From Atopobiaceae bacterium UBA7016 (GTDB lineage Bacteria > Actinomycetota > Coriobacteriia > Coriobacteriales > Atopobiaceae), in assembly GCA_002449555.1 (NCBI GenBank), contig DJXA01000140.1, positions 820 through 10,479 of the forward strand: a stretch of 9,660 bases of DNA. Direction: 5' to 3'. The translations under genes and the position numbers were made by a program. The notes beneath the pieces were generated by a model. That model was not told the DNA's origin. It saw only the letters and a list, made by a program, of their open reading frames with translations, and searched no databases. This document shows positions 5,381 through 9,660 of this stretch, piece by piece. Every line of letters begins with the position of its first letter. The stretch's first letter is position 1.

Positions 5381-7027
5381 TCACTGCTCATTGGTGAACG
5401 TCAGCACCGCAATGCTGTACGCCGGCAGGCTCAGACTGCCGTTCTCAAACGTAATCTGCTCCTCATTCGTGCCGAGCACCGCCGCCAAGCTCAGGTTGTC
5501 GCCCACCGCCGAGAGGCTCTTCTCGATGGGTTGTTCGCGCAGATTCATAACGACGAGCACGTCATCATAGCCGTCGCTCCGCCTGATGAAGGCCGCAACA
5601 CTCTCGTCACTCACGGCATCCACCGGCTCGGTCTTGCCGCGAGCAATTGCCGGGAAGGCACGACGCACCTTGATAACCTCGCTAAACCATCTCCACAAGG
5701 AGAGGTCGTCCGTCATCTGGTCCTCTACCGGGGGGAACTTCATCTGCACTTCATCCATGCCGGAAGGCCCAGCACACATACCCGGTGCACTGGCGTCGTT
5801 ACTCCAGTACATGGGGGCGCGCTTGTTCTCGTCCTTGCCCGAACCCTTCATGCCGATTTCCTCACCGTAATACATGAAGGAATCGCCCGGCATAAACAGG
5901 CTCAACGCATAGGCCATCTTGGTGACCGGCCCATCGTCAAGGGCGTAGTACCCCGCGCTCCTGCCCATGTCGTGGTTGGTGTAGAACGGCGCGTCTACGT
6001 AATTCGGATTAACTGCACCATACGCCTCTTCTGCAAGCAGCATGGCGTTCACGTAGTCAGACGCCTTGTAGCTACCGTTCAGCGTCGAGCGAATGATGCC
6101 CTCAGAATCCGCAAACGGGAAGTTAAAGAGCGAATCAATACCACTTGCGTACAGGGCAGCAATGGACGTACGGTCAGTCCACGCCTCCCCCACGAGGTAG
6201 CAGTTAGGGTTGATGCCCTTGCAGGTCTCACTCAGATAGCGAAGGAAATCGATGTTGCCCTCAGGGTTACCTGTGACGTACGAAGTCACCGCATCGAGTC
6301 TGAAGCCGTCCACACCCTTGCCGAGCCAGTAGCTCACGATGTTGGTCACCTCGTCGCGAACCACCTGGTTGCCCAAGTTGAGGTCTGGCATCTCCGACCA
6401 GAACCGCGCCTCGTAGTACCACGGCGTTCCGTCGAGCGGGACGAAACCATCAAGGGGCTCGCGCGAGAAGGTGTAGTACCACACATACGGGCAATCCTCA
6501 AACACGGGGTCCTGGTCAGGCGGAAGCGTGCGCAGGTAGTCCGTCGCCGCGCGGAACCACGGATGCGTGTCGGAGGTGTGGTTAAGCACTAAATCCAAGA
6601 GGACGCGGATCCCACGCGCATGGCACTCGGCAAGCAAGGCCTCGTAATCCTCCAGCGTCCCGAAGCTGGGGTCAATCGCGTAGTAGTCATCCACATCGTA
6701 CTTGTGGTAGGTGTCCGAGGGGTGCACTGGGGTCAACCACAGCTGGTCAAAGCCCATGTCGCTGATGTAGTCCAGCTTTCCGCGAATCCCGTTCAGGTCC
6801 CCGACACCATCGCCGTTCGAGTCGCAGAACGAATAGACAAAGATCTCGTACGTCGTGCGATAGGCGTCGTCAATCACCGCAGGCACAAGGCCCTTGTTGT
6901 AGTCGATCATCTGGACAGGAGAGGTCGGCAACACCACACTCCCCTGCCCCTGGTTCGCAACGTATCCCAAAAGGAACAGCAGCGCACACAGGAAGGTCGC
7001 TACCCACTCTTTGAAACGTTTCATCAT
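5381..7027 (-). CDS. exported or membrane-anchored GH13 alpha-amylase family enzyme
   Basis: 548 residues. The N-terminus MMKRFKEW followed by a hydrophobic stretch (9-24, ending GYVANQ) is a Sec signal or uncleaved anchor. No lipobox is clear. The GH13 barrel starts near 58 with TYEIFVYSFCDSNGDGVGD. Region I is DLVLNH (145-150), nucleophile Asp245 lies in GFRLDAVTSY, acid/base Glu281 in VGEAW, and Asp353 in TNHDMGR; YYGEEIGM comes later. All catalytic residues are present. It probably cleaves starch or maltodextrins outside the cell to feed the MalEFG transporter encoded just upstream. Two ATGs stand at 7027 and 7024, and the SD (GTAGGT) is weak. The preceding 97-nt gap has a candidate promoter and inverted repeat, so it may have its own transcription start in addition to read-through from malG. 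Specificity within GH13 (amylase, neopullulanase, glucosidase) is open. Confidence 0.93.
   Translation of the reverse strand: MMKRFKEWVATFLCALLFLLGYVANQGQGSVVLPTSPVQMIDYNKGLVPAVIDDAYRTTYEIFVYSFCDSNGDGVGDLNGIRGKLDYISDMGFDQLWLTPVHPSDTYHKYDVDDYYAIDPSFGTLEDYEALLAECHARGIRVLLDLVLNHTSDTHPWFRAATDYLRTLPPDQDPVFEDCPYVWYYTFSREPLDGFVPLDGTPWYYEARFWSEMPDLNLGNQVVRDEVTNIVSYWLGKGVDGFRLDAVTSYVTGNPEGNIDFLRYLSETCKGINPNCYLVGEAWTDRTSIAALYASGIDSLFNFPFADSEGIIRSTLNGSYKASDYVNAMLLAEEAYGAVNPNYVDAPFYTNHDMGRSAGYYALDDGPVTKMAYALSLFMPGDSFMYYGEEIGMKGSGKDENKRAPMYWSNDASAPGMCAGPSGMDEVQMKFPPVEDQMTDDLSLWRWFSEVIKVRRAFPAIARGKTEPVDAVSDESVAAFIRRSDGYDDVLVVMNLREQPIEKSLSAVGDNLSLAAVLGTNEEQITFENGSLSLPAYSIAVLTFTNEQ
7012..7023. promoter_or_regulatory. 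LacI-type 12-bp palindrome at the amylase start codon
   Basis: TGAAACGTTTCA is a perfect palindrome with the central CG typical of operators bound by LacI-family regulators such as MalR or CcpA. It overlaps the second ATG and the codons for Met-Lys-Arg-Phe. Because those codons also spell the site naturally, chance is possible; no regulator gene is in the window. Confidence 0.35.
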
Positions 7028-7060
7028 GAGACCTACCCAAGATTCGAAACCCTGAAGTGA

Positions 7061-7104
7061 AAGGGATGCCCCCTTCCCTGTATAACGGAAAGCGGGTATC
7101 CCTT
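7061..7104. repeat. inverted repeat AAGGGATGCCC / GGGTATCCCTT in the malG-amylase gap
   Basis: Two 11-bp arms match at 10 positions and are separated by 22 bp. The arms straddle the -10 and cover part of the -35 of the candidate promoter at 7079-7107, so a repressor site is plausible. The single imperfect pair is a mismatch in minus-strand RNA, which makes a DNA-level site somewhat more likely than an RNA hairpin. Confidence 0.5.
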
Positions 7105-7107
7105 CAA
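7079..7107 (-). promoter_or_regulatory. candidate sigma70-type promoter for the exported amylase
   Basis: Minus-strand TTGAAG (7107-7102) and TATACA (7084-7079) are separated by 17 bp. Each matches 4 of 6 consensus bases. It lies 52 bp upstream of the amylase ATG, inside the intergenic gap after malG. No experimental support can be seen. Confidence 0.4.
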
Positions 7108-7124
7108 ATCCTCGGATATGTTGC

Positions 7125-8000
7125 CTAACCCTTGACCGCGCCAGACATGCCTTCCACGTAGAACTTCTGCATGTACAGGAACAGAATGGCGATGGGGATG
7201 GAAATCAGCACCGCACCAGCTGCGAAGCAGGTGTACCACTGATAGATGTACTCCTTCTGCAGCATGTTCCACAGGCCGATTGCCACGGTGAACTGGTCAG
7301 CGTTTGCACGGCACAGGACCTTAGCAAAGATGAAGTCAACCCACGGAGCCATGAACGATGTCATGACGGTATAGATGACGATGGGCTTTGCCAAGGGCAG
7401 GGTGATGCGCGTGAACACTTGCCATTTGGTGGCACCGTCAATGATGGCCGCCTCGTCGATGGACCGAGGGATGGTGTCGAAGAAGCCCTTCGAGATCTGG
7501 AACCCCAGGCCCGTGCAGGCGCTGTACACCACGATGAGGCCGATCCTGATGGCAGAGCCCTCGGTCAGGCCCATGGACTTGAGGATGAAGTACTGGGCCA
7601 CCATCGTCATGAAGCCGGGGAACAGGCCCAGAATCATGGCCATGTTCATATAGGTCTTCCGAAACCCAAACCTCAGTCGGCTGAGCGAGAAGGCCACCGA
7701 CAGCACAAAGAACGTGCTGATGACGCAGCTGACGACCGAGATGATTAAGGTGTTCTTGAACATACGGGGGAAGTTCAAGACATTGCGGTCGGTCAGGAGC
7801 TTGACGTAGTTGTTCAGCGTGTACCCCTGCGGCAGGAACGTCTTGGTGTAGGCACCAGGCTCGGCGCGGAAGCTCGTCAGGACAATCCACACGATGGGAA
7901 GCAGCCAAATGATTGCCAGCACGGCCAGAAAGATATGCACGAGCAGGTTGATTGCCCTTCTGCGCGGGCTCAGCTTGTTTCTCTCCAACTGGTTATCCAT
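7125..8000 (-). CDS. malG: maltose/maltodextrin ABC transporter permease, MalG-like
   Basis: A 291-residue inner-membrane permease, the second of the pair forming the channel of a carbohydrate ABC importer. It has about six hydrophobic segments (about 18-42, 84-106, 116-139, 150-168, 205-223 and 258-277). The cytoplasmic coupling loop that contacts the ATPase is the EAA motif: DEAAIIDGATKWQVF, with E183 and G189, followed by the ITLPLAKP end. The C-terminus FYVEGMSGAVKG is typical of MalG/GanQ-type proteins, which end in a GAVKG-like tail. ATG at 8000 shares one base with the malF stop (TAATG), so translation is coupled; AGGAGG lies 11 nt upstream inside malF. The maltodextrin assignment rests on similarity to Gram-positive MalD/MalG proteins plus the two GH13 neighbours. 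Related sugars such as galactooligosaccharides cannot be excluded. Confidence 0.92.
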   Translation of the reverse strand: MDNQLERNKLSPRRRAINLLVHIFLAVLAIIWLLPIVWIVLTSFRAEPGAYTKTFLPQGYTLNNYVKLLTDRNVLNFPRMFKNTLIISVVSCVISTFFVLSVAFSLSRLRFGFRKTYMNMAMILGLFPGFMTMVAQYFILKSMGLTEGSAIRIGLIVVYSACTGLGFQISKGFFDTIPRSIDEAAIIDGATKWQVFTRITLPLAKPIVIYTVMTSFMAPWVDFIFAKVLCRANADQFTVAIGLWNMLQKEYIYQWYTCFAAGAVLISIPIAILFLYMQKFYVEGMSGAVKG

Positions 8001-9346
8001 TACATGAACGCCTCCTCGTTCTTATAGGAGCTGGAATTCCTGTACGTAACCAGCGTGATGATTGTCAGGATGACGAAGGTCATGATGCCGATGACGGCGC
8101 CGAGGTTGTAGTACTGCTGGTCAATAGTCAGCTTGTAGAGCCAGGTCACGAGCAAGTCTGTCTGACCAGCGGTGTCGCCAACCCGCGTGGGGCCACCGCC
8201 CGAGAGCAGGTAGATGACGTTGAAGTTGTTGATGTTACCGACGAAGCTCGAGATGAGGTAAGGCGTGGTGACGAACAGCATGTACGGCAGGGTGATCTTG
8301 AAGAAGATCCTCACCGGTCCCGCTCCGTCCATCCTCGCCGCCTCATAGAGCTCTCCGGGGATGTTCTGCAAGATGCCAGTCACCTGCAGCATGGTGTACG
8401 GAATGCCTACCCACAGGTTGATGAGGATGATCGTGACCCTCGCCAGTGTGGCGTTTGTCCAGAACGGAATGGGCTCGGTAATCACCCCGAGATTCTGGAG
8501 CAGCACGTTCACGGCACCCGAAGGCTGCAGCATGATGTTCATGATCATCAGCGTGACGAACTGCGGGACGGCGATGGTCAGCACAAAGCAGAACCTCCAG
8601 AACGCCTTGCCCTTGGTGTCCTTGCGGTTAATGACCATGGCAAGAGCCATGCCAAGGATGTAGTTGAGGAACGTGGCAAAGATGGCCCAGGTGACGGTCC
8701 ACGCCAAGACGTGCCAGAACTGGCGTCCAATGTTGCCGTTCATGTTCAACACGCGCGCGAACTGGTGCAGGCCGTCCCAGTCAAACAGAATGAGATGCTC
8801 ACCTTCCTTGGAATAGGTAGTGAACGCCATCGAAATCATGTAGACGAGCGGCACGATGTTGAAGACGAGGATACCGAGGCACGGAAGGGTCATCAGCGTG
8901 AGGTGAAGGTTGCCATTGAAGAGGCTCTTCAGATCTTGCCTGAAGCTAGGAACCTCTCCGCCTTCCTCGATACGCTTTTGAAGGCTGAACGAATGGCGCA
9001 TCTGGATGACCCAAAGCACCGCGATTCCCGCAATGACGAAGCAGGTGATAACCCCTGCCAAGAGTATCTGTTGCGAGTTGTCGCCCGTAGAGTACTCGTA
9101 GATCTGCTTTGCTTCGTTCCAGACCTTCCCTTGCGCTTCAGTTCCGAGGCTGGGAAGCATAGCCAGGTTGTGGAAGCCCGTCGTGACCATGTATAGCCAG
9201 AAGGCCACCTCCATGAGGAGCACCAAGATGCCCTTCACGATCTGCCGATGCCCCAGCATCCCCGCCCCCATGATGACGGCAGATAGCCTGGTGTAGAGAT
9301 CACCGTCTCTCAGGGCTTCGCGTACAGTGATTCGGTCTTCATTCAT
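8000..9346 (-). CDS. malF: maltose/maltodextrin ABC transporter permease, MalF-like
   Basis: A 448-residue permease with about eight membrane segments, including two N-terminal ones (about 36-58 and 94-116) ahead of the six-segment core, as in Gram-positive MalC/MalF proteins. The EAA loop reads LYEAARMDGAGPVRIFFKITLP, with the motif Glu at 335. It also has LSGGGPT and a short segment between the first two helices, not the large periplasmic P2 loop of E. coli MalF. I chose ATG at 9346 because GGTTGGAAAC precedes it; an in-frame TTG at 9355 adds only three residues and has no spaced SD. The gene follows malE after 83 bp with a strong hairpin, and overlaps malG by one base. Confidence 0.93.
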   Translation of the reverse strand: MNEDRITVREALRDGDLYTRLSAVIMGAGMLGHRQIVKGILVLLMEVAFWLYMVTTGFHNLAMLPSLGTEAQGKVWNEAKQIYEYSTGDNSQQILLAGVITCFVIAGIAVLWVIQMRHSFSLQKRIEEGGEVPSFRQDLKSLFNGNLHLTLMTLPCLGILVFNIVPLVYMISMAFTTYSKEGEHLILFDWDGLHQFARVLNMNGNIGRQFWHVLAWTVTWAIFATFLNYILGMALAMVINRKDTKGKAFWRFCFVLTIAVPQFVTLMIMNIMLQPSGAVNVLLQNLGVITEPIPFWTNATLARVTIILINLWVGIPYTMLQVTGILQNIPGELYEAARMDGAGPVRIFFKITLPYMLFVTTPYLISSFVGNINNFNVIYLLSGGGPTRVGDTAGQTDLLVTWLYKLTIDQQYYNLGAVIGIMTFVILTIITLVTYRNSSSYKNEEAFM

Positions 9347-9384
9347 AGTTTCCAACCTTGTTTTCTATGAATACGGTGACGAGT

Positions 9385-9411
9385 GGCGGCCGGGCCGGTG
9401 ACCCGGCCACC
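9385..9411 (-). other. GC-rich hairpin between malE and malF
   Basis: On the minus strand GGTGGCCGGG and CCCGGCCGCC pair over 10 bp (one G-U) around a 7-nt loop, 18 nt after the malE stop. No T-tract follows, so it is more likely an mRNA-stabilising or partial-termination element, giving more binding protein than permease, than a full terminator. Such structures are well known at malE-malF junctions in other bacteria. Confidence 0.7.
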
Positions 9412-9429
9412 AGGGAGAGCGCGTTGGCC

Positions 9430-9660
9430 TTACTGGACTGCGGAGGTGTTCATGGAGGTGTTCATGGCCTCGGTCTTGTCAGCGGCGTTGTCGTGCGTGA
9501 CGGTGCCGGCAACGAGCTCCTTGCCCATGGATTCGGCGGGCGTCCAGTAGTTGCCCATGTCTGCCTGGAGCGGCTGGACGATGGAGGCGTACGCCATGGT
9601 GTCCATCTGAGCCTGAGCGAGCGGATCGTCGACGGTGATGTTGGTGTCGGTCGGGATGAT
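9430..9660 (-). CDS. malE: C-terminal part of maltose/maltodextrin-binding protein (MalE-like)
   Basis: The last 76 codons of an ORF open at the window edge, ending in TAA at 9432-9430. The peptide begins IIPTDTNITVDD and includes QPLQADMGNYWTPAE, GKELVAGTVT and HDNAADKTEAMN. The pattern of a Gln-Pro followed by a Trp-Thr/Pro segment and a Gly-x-Val-Thr helix near the end is that of extracellular sugar-binding proteins of the MalE/GanO group. It is the gene directly upstream of two matching permeases, where the binding protein normally lies. The extreme C-terminus carries a duplicated Met-Asn-Thr-Ser. The N-terminus, lipobox and most of the ligand site lie outside the window. Confidence 0.85.
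   Translation of the reverse strand: MIPTDTNITVDDPLAQAQMDTMAYASIVQPLQADMGNYWTPAESMGKELVAGTVTHDNAADKTEAMNTSMNTSAVQ
9442..9465. repeat. 12-bp tandem duplication in the 3' end of malE
   Basis: GGAGGTGTTCAT occurs twice in a row without mismatch, encoding a repeated Met-Asn-Thr-Ser just before the last four residues. It keeps the frame. It probably arose by slippage in an unconstrained tail. Confidence 0.8.

Noticed and set aside
5318..6592. Plus-strand ORF of 424 codons opposite the exported amylase
   Set aside because: It is an antisense shadow of a GH13 gene with all catalytic motifs. Its His/Arg/Val-rich product matches no family I know.
7952..9196. Plus-strand ORF of 414 codons opposite malF and malG
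   Set aside because: The Asp/His/Glu-rich product is what antisense translation of membrane-protein codons gives, and no SD stands out.

Overview
The window comes from a high-GC bacterium. Dense minus-strand operons with short or overlapping gene junctions, GTG and TTG starts, and a Gram-positive-style maltodextrin ABC locus suggest an actinobacterium, possibly a gut or oral Coriobacteriia (Olsenella/Collinsella type). That placement is inferred from style and gene content. Every gene I can support is on the minus strand, so transcription runs from the right end of the window to the left.

Right part (about 9660 to 2836): a maltose/maltodextrin operon. In order of transcription it holds the 3' end of a maltose-binding protein (malE-like, cut by the window edge), two ABC permeases (malF- and malG-like), an exported or membrane-anchored GH13 alpha-amylase, a cytoplasmic GH13 glucosidase/amylase, and a membrane protein fusing a DUF1294 domain to an alpha/beta hydrolase. 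The likely scheme is starch cleavage outside, uptake by MalEFG, and further cleavage inside. No ABC ATPase gene lies in the window. Hairpins sit at the malE-malF junction and between the two GH13 genes. A candidate promoter overlapped by an inverted repeat lies before the exported amylase, and a 12-bp LacI-type palindrome overlaps the start of that gene.

Middle part (2835 to 2228): a 71-bp dyad that can fold into one long hairpin, then a small DUF3237-family gene of unknown role.

Left part (2227 to 1): lysine/diaminopimelate biosynthesis. A three-unit, 51-52-bp tandem repeat and a CG-rich palindrome come first. Then comes a lysine riboswitch (L box), which I recognise from its P1 strands and conserved core, followed by an unusual leader: a 26-codon ORF with a strong Shine-Dalgarno (SD) sequence that can pair with the riboswitch 3' strand. 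dapA and dapB follow with overlapping ends. The most interesting candidate here is this riboswitch plus leader-ORF arrangement.
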